A stretch of 64,000 nucleotides of DNA from UBA6163 sp041753075 (GTDB taxonomy: Bacteria; Planctomycetota; Planctomycetia; Pirellulales; Pirellulaceae), in the NCBI GenBank assembly GCA_041753075.1, contig JBGSVE010000009.1:1-64000 (forward strand), given 5' to 3'. A model generated the notes under the pieces. That model did not search any database. It worked only from the letters and a program-made list of their open reading frames with translations, and was not told the DNA's origin. A program made the translations under genes and the position numbers. Every line of letters begins with the position of its first letter. Position 1 is the stretch's first letter. Shown here piece by piece: positions 8,200 through 17,488 of the stretch.

Positions 8200-9282
8200 C
8201 TACGGAATCGCGACGGGATTGCCGCGGGCTTCGTTCATCATGCTGACCATGTCGCCCATCACGATTGAAGACGGCAATGCGTAGCTAACTACTCGACCGG
8301 CCCGGGCGATATTGATCCCGATTACTTGGCCACGCGAGTTCAGCACGGGCCCACCGCATTCATCGGGATTCAGAACCGTGTCATGCTGAATCACCTGGTC
8401 AAAGCCGCTTAGTCTCGCACTGCGCGGGCCGTTGATCTTCGAGTCGTTTTCGGTTTCCTGCATCACGCCAATTTCACGAATCTTGGCGTCCATTTCCATC
8501 GTTTGACCAGCCCGTGAAATCGTCAGCCGAACACTCTCGCCCGGAAACACGTCCCGCAAAATTCGAATCACGGAAGACCGCGTTGTTTCTCGCAAGCCGT
8601 TGATTGCCAAAATGCGATCGCCCGGGGCGACGCCCGCCGCCTCGGCACCGCTGTTTGGCCACACACCGCTGACGGTCGCCTGGCCTTGTTGCTCGTCAAG
8701 AATAACGCCCAACCGACCATTGTGTTCGACGCGGCGCGGACCCACACCAACGACTCCAATTCCGACGGGCACGCCGCCACGACCGGCGCTGATTAAGAAG
8801 CTGCCGATTGGCGGCGAGTCATCGACGAACTGAACTCGCGACAACGGTTGGCTGAGTCCTTCCACGCGCAGCAGCGCCAAGTCGCTTTTGCGCCGCACCG
8901 CGGCAACACGCGCCGGTTGCAATCGACCATCACCAAGGCGCACGCGAATCGGGTCAGCGGACAGTTCGCTACGCTTGGTCAACACGAAACCGTCGGACGA
9001 AACCACAACACCCAACGCCACCGGTTTTCCATCAGAAACAATTTGTACGACCGAATCGCCAACCTTCTCGGCCAACGGACGAACCAGCGCGATCATGTCA
9101 CCGTTGTCACGTCGATGCGAAATTCGCAACGACATCCGCGACTGCAACCAATCGGGAATCTCGGTATCGCCGTCTTGCGCCGAGGCGACCGCGCCGATCA
9201 CGCTCGCGGCGGCAACGAACATAACCAGGCCCAGCCAGCGGACGGGCATGAACATGAAAATCGAGTTCAATTTTGGCAACAT
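8200..9282 (-). CDS. Degenerate trypsin-like (S1C) protein with internal PDZ domain
   Basis: A 360-residue exported protein with an N-terminal hydrophobic segment (residues about 13-35, ending in ASAQ). It is homologous in layout to DegP/HtrA-type proteases, but the active site is broken: the His position in GFVLTKRSEL is Ser105 (usually TxxHV), Asp134 in SDLALLRVE is kept, and the Ser motif reads PDECGGP with Cys309 in place of Ser. The PDZ domain (about 188-268: RLGVIL...AGVAPGDRILAING) lies before the last protease strands instead of after them. It sits 44 bases downstream of an intact sister protease (9327-10421). It may act as a regulator or scaffold; a Cys nucleophile is possible but the missing His argues against it. 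Start: ATG at 9282, just after the upstream gene. Confidence 0.82.
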   Translation of the reverse strand: MLPKLNSIFMFMPVRWLGLVMFVAAASVIGAVASAQDGDTEIPDWLQSRMSLRISHRRDNGDMIALVRPLAEKVGDSVVQIVSDGKPVALGVVVSSDGFVLTKRSELSADPIRVRLGDGRLQPARVAAVRRKSDLALLRVEGLSQPLSRVQFVDDSPPIGSFLISAGRGGVPVGIGVVGVGPRRVEHNGRLGVILDEQQGQATVSGVWPNSGAEAAGVAPGDRILAINGLRETTRSSVIRILRDVFPGESVRLTISRAGQTMEMDAKIREIGVMQETENDSKINGPRSARLSGFDQVIQHDTVLNPDECGGPVLNSRGQVIGINIARAGRVVSYALPSSIVMGDMVSMMNEARGNPVAIP

Positions 9283-9326
9283 CTTGGCGATTGGCTTTTT
9301 TGGCTGGCGAAAAAATGGCTTCGATC

Positions 9327-10421
9327 TTACTCGTCGGCGCGGCCGATCTCGACAACCAACCGATGTTGATCGCCATTTCGATTGACTCGGCAAATCACTC
9401 GCTCGCCGGGCATTGTATCGGCAACCGCCGTGGTCAGCGATTTGAAGTCGGTGATTGTCATTTCACCAAACCGCTCGACGATATCGCCACGAACGAAACC
9501 CGCCACATCCGCAGGTGAACCTTCGTAAACCAAATCGATAATCGCCGTCGCTGAACTCGGCGAACCGCGTAGACCAATCATCGGTTTGAAGCCTTCGAGG
9601 TAGCCCCAAGCTTGACCGGAAGCCAACGCGTCCCAATGTTTGTCGTAATGATCAATCGGCACATGCAGGTTGTCCGCAACGTCGTTGCCAATCCGGCTGT
9701 GGACCGCGATCAATCGTCCCGCAAAGTCAAACAACGGTCCACCGCTGTCGCCCCCAATCAAGGCGCAATCGGTGACGATTGAATTAGGGCGAACTTTCAA
9801 GATTCGGCCGACCCTGGTGACCGGGCCGCGATCACGCTCGAACCCGCCGGGATGTCCCGATGCGATGCACCACATGCCCGGACGCAGGCTTTCGCTGCGA
9901 CCCAGCGTCGCGTGTGGCCAAGGTATTCCGCTGCTTTGTCCATCGTTGATGCGTATCAATCCCGCATCGACTTCGCGATTCATCCCCAGCGTCGTCGCCG
10001 CTACGGTGCGACCATCCTGGAAAGTGACGGTTGCACGCTTACCCGGTCGCATCGCAACGTGGGCGGCGGTCAAGATGTATCCGTCACCAGTTACGATCAC
10101 GCCACAACCCTGCGCCGCACCAATCGCCACATTCACGGTACACTGGCCAACTCGGCTGGCGACGCGTTGTTGTTGATTCTCCATCGCAATCAATTGTTCA
10201 AGCGAGTTGGGCACGTCGCCGCGCGACAACATTTGGCGAATCGATTCGTGAACTTCGACGACGGTTTCAATTTCGCCGGCAACCACGCCAGGACGAAGCG
10301 TCGAAACGGATTGGTCGCCATGGGCACCGCCGACCACAACGGTTGACGACCACAACACGGCGGCAGCGATCCGAACGAACTTCAAAAGTCGATTCAAGGT
10401 AATCTCGCAATAGTCTGACAT
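9327..10421 (-). CDS. Trypsin-like serine protease with C-terminal PDZ domain
   Basis: A 364-residue exported serine endopeptidase of the S1C type. A hydrophobic signal segment covers residues about 15-35 (ending GGAHGD). The triad is intact: His121 in LTAAHVA, Asp152 in VDAGLIR and Ser226 in GGDSGGPL. A PDZ domain (about 270-360, with AGFVRGDIVERFGEM) closes the protein. It probably degrades or senses damaged envelope proteins. ATG 10421 is preferred to codons further upstream because those would give a long non-signal N-terminus and run into the divergent epimerase gene at 10499. It is the first gene of the run extending to 2854. Confidence 0.88.
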   Translation of the reverse strand: MSDYCEITLNRLLKFVRIAAAVLWSSTVVVGGAHGDQSVSTLRPGVVAGEIETVVEVHESIRQMLSRGDVPNSLEQLIAMENQQQRVASRVGQCTVNVAIGAAQGCGVIVTGDGYILTAAHVAMRPGKRATVTFQDGRTVAATTLGMNREVDAGLIRINDGQSSGIPWPHATLGRSESLRPGMWCIASGHPGGFERDRGPVTRVGRILKVRPNSIVTDCALIGGDSGGPLFDFAGRLIAVHSRIGNDVADNLHVPIDHYDKHWDALASGQAWGYLEGFKPMIGLRGSPSSATAIIDLVYEGSPADVAGFVRGDIVERFGEMTITDFKSLTTAVADTMPGERVICRVNRNGDQHRLVVEIGRADE

Positions 10422-10498
10422 CGGTTTCCGGTTCAGGGTGTTTGGATCGATCGAACCACAACATTGTAGACAAGCATCCACGCAAACAAGTATCGCTG

Positions 10499-11452
10499 AT
10501 GGACAATCTGACCGCAAAACCTGCGACCCTGATCGTCGGGTGCGGCTATTTGGGGCTGCGCGTTTTGCGCCAATTGACGCAGCAAAACGGTGCAACCGCA
10601 GATCAGCCGACTCAGGGGTCGTCGAGCGTATTTGCGACGACAAGAAGTTGCGAAAAAGCAATGAAAATCGCCAAACTTGGTGCTCAGCCGCTGTTAATCG
10701 ATTGGACGGATCGCCGCTCATTGGCTGGTCTGCCGCCGGTCCAGCGGGTGCTTGTTGCGGTTAGCTACGATCCGCGCGGTCGCCATTCGAGGTATGACTC
10801 GCAAGTTGGCGGTTTGCTGAACCTGCTCGATGTGTTGCCCGCGGATTGCCAAATTGTCTACATCAGCACGACTGGGGTTTACCATCAAACCGGCGGCCTT
10901 TGGGTTGACGAAGCCTCGCCGACGCGGCCACGAAGCGAAGGCGGTGAGGCGCATTTGCGCGCCGAATCGCTGCTTCACAAATACCGCCCCAAGGCACCGA
11001 CGGTGATCCTGCGTCTGGCCGGAATCTATGGGCCGGGTCGCGTTCCGCGGGTGGCCGATGTAATTGCCCGCCGTCCGCTCGACGGCGCGAACCAGGGATA
11101 TTTGAACTTGATTCAGGTCGACGATGCAGCGCGGGCAGTAATTGCGGCGTGGACAAATTTAAACGCCGAAAAATTGTATGTGGTCGCCGATGATCGACCG
11201 GTGTTGCGAACCGAGTTTTACAAGCAAATCGCGCGTTTGGCTGGTGTCGGAGAACCGGATTTTCAATTCAACGATAGCCACGTTGCCATCGCCGCAGCGT
11301 CACGTCGTGCTGGCACCAGCAAACGAGTTTGGAACCGGCGGTTTCGTCGTGACTTGATCTCGCGGTTAACCTTTCCGACATATATCGAAGGTTTAGCCGC
11401 CCTTGATTGGCACGCGGCACGGAATGTCGCCGCTGGGCGTGGTCGTGCCTGA
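10499..11452 (+). CDS. NAD(P)-dependent sugar epimerase/dehydratase-like SDR protein
   Basis: A 317-residue Rossmann-fold protein. The nucleotide-binding motif GCGYLGLRVL (GxGxxG at about residues 14-19) follows the first strand, ISTTGVYHQ carries the catalytic-type Ser/Tyr region, and RLAGIYGPGR is the typical substrate-side segment of extended SDRs (YeeZ-like group). The substrate is unknown. ATG 10499 gives the usual very short N-terminus before the first beta strand. The gene is divergent from the protease at 10421, leaving 77 bases for both promoters. Confidence 0.83.
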   Translation: MDNLTAKPATLIVGCGYLGLRVLRQLTQQNGATADQPTQGSSSVFATTRSCEKAMKIAKLGAQPLLIDWTDRRSLAGLPPVQRVLVAVSYDPRGRHSRYDSQVGGLLNLLDVLPADCQIVYISTTGVYHQTGGLWVDEASPTRPRSEGGEAHLRAESLLHKYRPKAPTVILRLAGIYGPGRVPRVADVIARRPLDGANQGYLNLIQVDDAARAVIAAWTNLNAEKLYVVADDRPVLRTEFYKQIARLAGVGEPDFQFNDSHVAIAAASRRAGTSKRVWNRRFRRDLISRLTFPTYIEGLAALDWHAARNVAAGRGRA

Positions 11453-11514
11453 ACATGCCCTCTAAACTAACCAAGCACCACCCAACAATCTGACCTCTGA
11501 ATCACTCTGAACCA

Positions 11515-12339
11515 ATGCTCATTCGCAAACCGATCGCCCCAGGGCTCATCGAGCTGAACTTCAACCTCGGCGAAGTCCTGGGATGCAACGTTTATTTGGT
11601 ATACGACAACGATGAATGGATTCTGATTGATATCGGCTACGAGGAGACGGTCGAAGACTATGTCGAGTTGATCCGTCAACTTGACTTCCCATTCTCGCGC
11701 TGCAAGACGCTGGTCGCGACTCATGCCGATGTCGATCACATCCAAGGCTTGGCGAAGTTGAAGCAGATCTTCAAAACTTCGGTTACCTCGCACCCCGATG
11801 CCGTCGAACCACTACGAACCGGTGATCCGTTGTTGACGCTTGCCGAAGTCGCGGCCCAGGGTTTGAAGTTGGACATGCCGCCGGTGGAGGTCGAACATCA
11901 AGTGAGCGATGGCGACGTGATTGCCGTTGGCCAACTTGAGCTTGAAGTTTGGCATACGCCGGGACATACCAACAGCCAACTGGCGTTTCGGATGGGCGAC
12001 ATTTTGCTCAGCGGTGATAACATCTATCGCGACGGCTGCGTCGGTGCAATCGACGCGCATCACGGCAGCGACATTCATGCCTTCATCAAGTCGCTCGAGC
12101 GAATTCGTGACAGCGATGTGAAATGGCTGGCTCCAAGTCACGGCCCGATTTTCGCCAACGACAAGAAGTTTCTGCAGAAGACGATTGACCGCCTAAAAGG
12201 ATATCTGCACATGGCCGACTTCGGCACGTTGGCTGAGGATTGGCCGCTGATGGATCAATGGGAGACCGAAGTCAGCGAAGGTACGCTACCGGCGGGACTT
12301 CAAGACGCCGCGTTGCCGACGCCAAATTCGACAAGTTAG
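11515..12339 (+). CDS. MBL-fold metallo-hydrolase
   Basis: A 274-residue metallo-beta-lactamase-fold protein. The main metal motif reads THADVDH (His70, Asp72, Asp74, His75), that is HxDxDH instead of the usual HxHxDH. Later ligands are present: HTPGHTNSQL, the bridging Asp in LLSGDN, and the final PSHGP. Such proteins hydrolyse thioesters (glyoxalase II-like), lactones or phosphodiesters; the substrate is not identifiable. It lies 62 bases after the epimerase and is followed by a strong hairpin (12366-12425). Confidence 0.88.
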   Translation: MLIRKPIAPGLIELNFNLGEVLGCNVYLVYDNDEWILIDIGYEETVEDYVELIRQLDFPFSRCKTLVATHADVDHIQGLAKLKQIFKTSVTSHPDAVEPLRTGDPLLTLAEVAAQGLKLDMPPVEVEHQVSDGDVIAVGQLELEVWHTPGHTNSQLAFRMGDILLSGDNIYRDGCVGAIDAHHGSDIHAFIKSLERIRDSDVKWLAPSHGPIFANDKKFLQKTIDRLKGYLHMADFGTLAEDWPLMDQWETEVSEGTLPAGLQDAALPTPNSTS

Positions 12340-12365
12340 AACCAAGCAAGCCACCAGGTTTCTTC

Positions 12366-12425
12366 AAGTGTTCTACGACGCTCCGCCGTCGTATTTTAAC
12401 GACCGCAGAGCGGCGTAGAACACTT
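12366..12425. repeat. Hairpin element, family A (copy 1), possible bidirectional terminator
   Basis: An imperfect inverted repeat with arms of about 25 bases (22 of 25 paired), beginning GTGTTCTACGACGCTCC and ending with its near-complement GTAGAACAC. It lies between the convergent MBL and sulfatase genes, so it could end transcription from both sides. The left arm (12368-12392) is identical over 25 bases to the complement of the right arm of the element at 15592-15645, so both belong to one dispersed family. Confidence 0.75.
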
Positions 12426-12485
12426 CTTCAACCCTAAGCTTAGAGTTTAACTGACCCATAACGGCGCTTGGCGCTAAATCGTTTC

Positions 12486-14825
12486 TTATTCGAGTTCGAT
12501 CGTCACCGCACTCAGTTTTCCTGTGAACTTGAATGGCATGTCGTAGCCATCAGCCACTGGCGTACCGGTGTCAAAGCCGATGTCGAGTGTTTCGTCGAGC
12601 GTCACACGATTGGGGATGCTCTTTTCGACGCGACCTTCCCCAACCTTCTTGTCGTTGGCGAAAAGCGTCACGGTCGCACCAGCGAATGGCTTGTCAGCGT
12701 CCGTTTTGTAGACGGCCTTCAACGTCACTTCGCCTCTTGGCAGCCTGCTTTCGGACGTGACCGTGTACTGTGCAACGCCAACAAGGTTATAGTCATAGAC
12801 AAGTTTGCCATCGCGGACATAGAAGCCATATCCAGCGAATCGCCCGCCTTGAGTGAACAGCATCCCTTCAGCACCCACCCCGGGGATCTCGACCTTGGCG
12901 GTGATCGTGTGACTTTTGTGCTTCAGGTCAGGCGACGCACCCTCAGGCAATCGAATTAGATTTGGATAAGTGAAAGTCTTGCGACCAGCGGTCAAGCTTG
13001 GACGATTCGCGACATCAAGCCGCTCGGTCTTGCGATCATCAAGCGGCAACACGTTGTACTTGGACGCTTCGGCAAAGAACAACTTCACCAACTCTTGCAG
13101 CTTCTCCGGATTCTTTTTCGCCAAATCGTTGGCCTGGGTGTAGTCTTCCTCGACGTTGTAGAGTTCCCATGGCATGTTTAGCAAATTGCCTGGTTCGTTT
13201 TCGCTGGCCCAGGGAATGCCGCGAACGGCGCTGGCCATCCAGCCGTCATGATAAATTCCTTGATTGCCGAGCATCTCAAAGTACTGCGTCGTGCGACGGT
13301 CTTTGGCATCGGCATCGTCGAACGTGTAAGCCATGCTGATCCCTTGGATCGGCTTCTGAGCAACGCCCTCAAACTGTGCCGGAGCCTGGACACCGATGAT
13401 GTCGAGGATTGTGGGAGCAATATCGATCACGTGATGAAACTGGTCGCGAACTTCGCCGCGAGCTTTGATCCCCTTGGGCCATGAAATCGCCAGACCGTTG
13501 CGAGTGCCACCGAAGTGGCTGGCGATTTGCTTGGTCCACTGGAACGGCGTGTCCATCGCATGCGCCCAACCAGCCGGAAAGTGGTTGTAATGCTTGTCGC
13601 TGCCGAGCGTATCGATCGCGGCGAGTTTGGTGTCGAGCGGTTCAGCAATCGCGTTGAAGAACGTCATCTCATTAAGCAACCCATTGAGTCCGCCCTCGGC
13701 GCTCGACCCATTATCGCCAGCCATGTAAAACACAAGCGTGTTGTCGAGTTCACCCATTTCATCGATCGAGTCTATCAGCCGACCGACTTCATAATCGGTG
13801 TGGGCCGTAAACGCCGCGAAGACTGCCATCATCCGAGCGTAAACCTTTTTTTCAGCCGTAGGCAGCGAGTCCCAAGCGGGCAGCGAGTCAGGCCGCTTGG
13901 TCAACTTTGCATTCGCGGGAATGATCCCCAAATCCTTTTGACGCTTGAATGTTTCTTCGCGGTAGAGATCCCAACCGCCATCGAATTTGCCCTCGAACTT
14001 TTTGACCCAGTCAGCCGGTACTTGGTGCGGCGCGTGAGTCGCTCCGGTGGCAAAGTAGACGCAGAACGGTCGCTGGGGCGCGACGGCTTTGGAAGACCTG
14101 ATGGTGCGAATTGCGTGATCGGCAATGTCCGTCGTGAAGTGATAGGGCGAACCGTCTTCATTGGTTGCAGGTGGCTCCATTCGTTTCTTGTTTTCGACCA
14201 GCGCCGGATGAAATTGGTCGGTATCACCGCCGACGAATCCATAAAAATAATCAAAGCCGAGGCCATCCGCCCAACGATCAAACGGTCCGACAAGGCTAGT
14301 TTCCCAGTCGGGAACGTTATGATTTTTTCCAAACCACGCGTTTGCATAACCGTATTCACGAATGATTTCGGCGAACGTCGCTGCGGATGATGGAATGATT
14401 CCTGAGTAACCGGGAAAGCCGGTGCCGGCTTCACCGATTACGCCGCTGCCGACTGAGTGGTGATTACGACCGGTCAAGAGCGCTGCCCGCGTCGGTGAAC
14501 ACAACGCGGTCGTATGAAATCGAGTGTACTTCAATCCGTTGTTCGCGACGCGGTCGAGTGTTGGAGTGGGTATTCCACCGCCGAACGTTCCCATCTGGCC
14601 GAAGCCACAATCATCGATCAGCACGATCAAGATGTTCGGTGGGTTCTCCAGTCCAAACGTCGCCGGAATCTTAAGTTGCGGCTTGACGGCCTCCGAATCC
14701 TTATAGGTCAATCCAATTTTGCCACCGAAGGCTTCTTCGGGACGTGGAAGAACTCCTTGAGCGGATAGCGTCCCGCCAACCAAGGCGAGTGCGATGAGAC
14801 CTAGATGACCTGTGAGAAATCGCAT
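12486..14825 (-). CDS. Secreted arylsulfatase (formylglycine, S1 type)
   Basis: A 779-residue S1-family sulfatase. Signal peptide at about residues 1-23 (ending LSAQG), metal-site Asp pair in LIDDCGFG (71-72), and the active-site motif CSPTRAALLTGR with Cys109, the residue matured to formylglycine. Other landmarks are the WFGKNHN and GDNGSSAEGG segments. The C-terminal part after about residue 560 is beta-rich and resembles the tail of large AtsA-type arylsulfatases. It removes sulfate from organic or polysaccharide sulfate esters outside the cytoplasm. ATG 14825 is chosen for the signal peptide. Uma2 ends 31 bases upstream. Confidence 0.92.
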   Translation of the reverse strand: MRFLTGHLGLIALALVGGTLSAQGVLPRPEEAFGGKIGLTYKDSEAVKPQLKIPATFGLENPPNILIVLIDDCGFGQMGTFGGGIPTPTLDRVANNGLKYTRFHTTALCSPTRAALLTGRNHHSVGSGVIGEAGTGFPGYSGIIPSSAATFAEIIREYGYANAWFGKNHNVPDWETSLVGPFDRWADGLGFDYFYGFVGGDTDQFHPALVENKKRMEPPATNEDGSPYHFTTDIADHAIRTIRSSKAVAPQRPFCVYFATGATHAPHQVPADWVKKFEGKFDGGWDLYREETFKRQKDLGIIPANAKLTKRPDSLPAWDSLPTAEKKVYARMMAVFAAFTAHTDYEVGRLIDSIDEMGELDNTLVFYMAGDNGSSAEGGLNGLLNEMTFFNAIAEPLDTKLAAIDTLGSDKHYNHFPAGWAHAMDTPFQWTKQIASHFGGTRNGLAISWPKGIKARGEVRDQFHHVIDIAPTILDIIGVQAPAQFEGVAQKPIQGISMAYTFDDADAKDRRTTQYFEMLGNQGIYHDGWMASAVRGIPWASENEPGNLLNMPWELYNVEEDYTQANDLAKKNPEKLQELVKLFFAEASKYNVLPLDDRKTERLDVANRPSLTAGRKTFTYPNLIRLPEGASPDLKHKSHTITAKVEIPGVGAEGMLFTQGGRFAGYGFYVRDGKLVYDYNLVGVAQYTVTSESRLPRGEVTLKAVYKTDADKPFAGATVTLFANDKKVGEGRVEKSIPNRVTLDETLDIGFDTGTPVADGYDMPFKFTGKLSAVTIELE

Positions 14826-14856
14826 AGTTAATTTACCTCGGTGTTGGAATGAAGCA

Positions 14857-15468
14857 CTAGCCGGCTTCACAGATCTCTTCGGATTTTTGAACGCAAGTCG
14901 GTGTGAACTCAATGCCGTTATAAACTTCGCGAAGCGGCAATTTGCAAGCGATCATCAACAATTCGATCATTGCGTCGATTTCTTCATGAGTTTCGCGCAA
15001 AAAGCCATCGATCGTTCGCCGCATCACAATTGCAAACGGCATGTGTTGTTCGAGAATTATATAATACTGAAGCGACGGAATCGAAAGGTAGGCATTAAGC
15101 TTCTCATCTAAGTCGTTGGCTCGCGTCGATGGAGATAGCACTTCAATGATAAGGACCGGGTGATCTTGATACACATCGGTTGGCGAATTGCTGTCGCAAA
15201 CTACTTGGACATCGGGATAGTAGAATCGCGTTTGTCTCATCTGGCGCAGACGAAGTTTGGTTTCCGAATCACATGGTCGGCATCTTTGGCCTCGAAGAGC
15301 CGAATGAAAGTATGCGAAGCAATTTCCTTTCAACGCGTTATGACGAAGCGAAGCCCCCGACATCGCACGCACCCAGCCGTTGATGTATTCGCTCTTTGAT
15401 ATTGCCAGTTCTTCAGCGACTAGGTAATCCTCGACTGAGACGAAGTCGGGTTGCTGGGCAGTGCTCAT
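14857..15468 (-). CDS. Uma2 family PD-(D/E)XK-like protein
   Basis: A 203-residue Uma2-family protein, a paralogue of the one at 7603-8190. It shares VEDYLVAEELAISKSEYINGW, YYPDVQVVCD and VLIIEVLSPSTRANDLDEKLNAYLSIPSLQYYIILEQ. The Asp and Glu of the two core motifs are present. ATG 15468 is preferred to one four codons upstream because it begins nearer the conserved EDYL segment. It is located between ilvC and the sulfatase on the same strand; functional link to either is not evident. Confidence 0.86.
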   Translation of the reverse strand: MSTAQQPDFVSVEDYLVAEELAISKSEYINGWVRAMSGASLRHNALKGNCFAYFHSALRGQRCRPCDSETKLRLRQMRQTRFYYPDVQVVCDSNSPTDVYQDHPVLIIEVLSPSTRANDLDEKLNAYLSIPSLQYYIILEQHMPFAIVMRRTIDGFLRETHEEIDAMIELLMIACKLPLREVYNGIEFTPTCVQKSEEICEAG

Positions 15469-15591
15469 TGTTCTCGTCACCCGTTAATGGCGTTGGCTCA
15501 AGGTCATCGCATTTGCACGAATTTGCCAATGTGCACAGTTTAATGAATGGGCAACTGCCGGTGTTTCAACATGCGGGAAGCCGCACGGAAA

Positions 15592-15645
15592 GTGTCTACG
15601 ACGCTCCGTCGTCGTTTCATTACGACGGCGGAGCGTCGTAGAACA
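15592..15645. repeat. Hairpin element, family A (copy 2)
   Basis: An inverted repeat with arms of about 24-25 bases around a short loop; the right arm ends GTAGAACAC. One base is missing from the left arm relative to the 12366-12425 copy. It starts 17 bases after the ilvC stop (reading on the minus strand), a position consistent with a terminator, but no U-run follows. Confidence 0.75.
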
Positions 15646-15661
15646 CGTTGATAAGTCGATA

Positions 15662-16666
15662 CTAAACTTCTTTTTCGGCGATCCAGCTCATCATGCGGCG
15701 GAGTTTTTTGCCGACTTGCTCGATCGGTTGGTTGCGTTCGCGGCGGCGCGTCGCCTTGAACATGGGAGCGTTGGCGCGGTTTTCGAGAATCCACTGACGA
15801 GCAAATTCACCGTTCTGGATTTCTTCGAGAATCTTCTTCATCTCGGCGCGCGTCGCGTCGGTGATGATTCGTGGACCACGGGTGTAGTCGCCGTACTCCG
15901 CCGTGTTGCTGATGCTGTATCGCATATAGCTGAGCCCGCCCTGGTACAGCAAATCGACAATCAATTTCAATTCGTGCATGCACTCGAAGTAGGCCATCTC
16001 CGGTTGGTACCCGGCTTCGACCAAGGTGTTGAATCCGGCTTTGACCAATTCGCTGACGCCGCCGCAGAGTACAACTTGTTCGCCGAACAAATCAGTCTCG
16101 GTTTCTTCTGCGAACGTGGTTTGAATGACTCCGCCGCGCGTTCCACCAATGCCTTTGGCGTAGGCCAAGCCGATTTGCTTGGTTGACTCCGCCGCACCAT
16201 CACCCAGTGCGATCAAACACGGCACGCCGCCGCCTTTTTCGTACTCGCTGCGAACCAAGTGGCCAGGTCCTTTGGGAGCGACAAGCAAAGTATCGATCCC
16301 TTTGGGCGGATCGATTTGGCCAAAGTGAATGTTGAATCCATGCGAACACATCAGCACGTTGCCCTTGCTGAGATTGTCGCGAATATCGCTGCGATAGATG
16401 TCGCCTTGAACCTCGTCGGGCAACAATACGTTGATCACGTCGGCGGCTTTGACGCAGTCGGCGATCGACATTGGCTTAAAACCATGTTCGACGGCCAAGT
16501 CGTAGTTGGGCGAACCGGGACGTTGGCCGATGATGACATCCACACCGCTGTCGCGCAGGTTCTGGGCTTGGGCATGGCCCTGCGAGCCGTAACCGAGTAT
16601 CGCCACCTTCTTGCCTTTGAGGTGCGATAGGTCAGCGTCGTTGTCGTAATAGATCGTGGCGGCCAT
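15662..16666 (-). CDS. ilvC: Ketol-acid reductoisomerase (NADP+)
   Basis: A 334-residue class I KARI, second step of valine, leucine and isoleucine synthesis: converts acetolactate or acetohydroxybutyrate to the dihydroxy acid using NAD(P)H and Mg2+. NAD(P)-binding GYGSQGHAQAQNL is near residues 25-37; the Mg/substrate motifs are KGPGHLVRSEYEKGGGVPCLIA, TDLFGEQVVLCGG and ECMHELKLIVDLLYQGGL. The C-terminal tail after ENRANAPMFKATRR is normal in length. ATG 16666 gives the standard MAATIYYD start. It lies 64 bases downstream of ilvN, so the two are probably one operon; a large subunit (ilvB) is not in this window. Confidence 0.97.
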   Translation of the reverse strand: MAATIYYDNDADLSHLKGKKVAILGYGSQGHAQAQNLRDSGVDVIIGQRPGSPNYDLAVEHGFKPMSIADCVKAADVINVLLPDEVQGDIYRSDIRDNLSKGNVLMCSHGFNIHFGQIDPPKGIDTLLVAPKGPGHLVRSEYEKGGGVPCLIALGDGAAESTKQIGLAYAKGIGGTRGGVIQTTFAEETETDLFGEQVVLCGGVSELVKAGFNTLVEAGYQPEMAYFECMHELKLIVDLLYQGGLSYMRYSISNTAEYGDYTRGPRIITDATRAEMKKILEEIQNGEFARQWILENRANAPMFKATRRRERNQPIEQVGKKLRRMMSWIAEKEV

Positions 16667-16730
16667 GGGTGTTGAAATGCTCTTAGGAAAAGGAGTGGTT
16701 GTGATTGGGTTTTAGTAACATACTGTGAGA

Positions 16731-17267
16731 CTAAGCCGATGCGGCCAAGCCCGTTTCATCGTCCGCGAGCGATTCGGCGCTGCGGATCATTGCGATCCGT
16801 CCAGTGCGAACCATTTCGGTGATTCCGTAAGGTCGCACGCGATCGATAAAGGCGACGACTTTATTTTCGCGACCACTGATTTCAATCATGATTTCGGTGG
16901 GCCCAACATCGACGATCCGTCCGCGAAAAATATCGACCAACTCACGAATTTCGCTGCGCACCGAGCCGGCTTCCGCCTTGACTTTGATTAGCGCCAAGTC
17001 GCGTTCGACAAAGTCCTTTGAACTGATGTCTTGGACTTGAACCACGGTCACGATTTTTTGCAATTGTTTGCTGACTTGTTGCTGCAATCGATCGTCGCCG
17101 TTTACGGAGATTGTCATTCGCGACAAGTGAGGATTTTCGGTTTCGCCGACGGCCAGCGAATCGATGTTGTAGCCTCGGCTGGCCAGCATGCCGGAGACAT
17201 GAGCCAGGACGCCGGGCACGTTTTGCACCAGCGCCGAGATGATGTGACGTTTGGACGGTTCAGTCAT
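16731..17267 (-). CDS. ilvN: Acetolactate synthase small (regulatory) subunit
   Basis: A 178-residue regulatory subunit with an N-terminal ACT domain (HIISALVQNVPGVLAHVSGMLASRGYNIDSLAVGETE, starting about residue 7) that binds valine for feedback inhibition, and the conserved C-terminal domain (KVKAEAGSVRSEIRELVDIFRGRIVDVG). Length fits the IlvH/IlvN family (about 160-180). ATG 17267 is chosen because it begins directly before the ACT domain; an upstream start would add a short non-conserved stretch. It is upstream of ilvC on the same strand. Confidence 0.95.
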   Translation of the reverse strand: MTEPSKRHIISALVQNVPGVLAHVSGMLASRGYNIDSLAVGETENPHLSRMTISVNGDDRLQQQVSKQLQKIVTVVQVQDISSKDFVERDLALIKVKAEAGSVRSEIRELVDIFRGRIVDVGPTEIMIEISGRENKVVAFIDRVRPYGITEMVRTGRIAMIRSAESLADDETGLAASA

Positions 17268-17488
17268 TACGACGGCCAACGCAAGGTAAAGGGACACAAA
17301 CGATTCAGCAAAACGAAGCGGGACAGCCCAGCGGGCTGCTGCGAACCAGAATTTCAGGCGGCGTATGATAATTTTTCACGTCCGAACCAACAAGAACCGG
17401 TTCAGACTTTTCTAGCTGGCCATTGATCAACGTCGCGGTTAGGCTTAGGAAGACTCGCGCTGGAACTTCCACTGAGAGACATGGATTG

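Noticed and set aside
13515..14390. A 291-codon plus-strand open frame
   Set aside because: It lies entirely antisense to the arylsulfatase gene, whose conserved motifs are intact; no homology in the antisense product.
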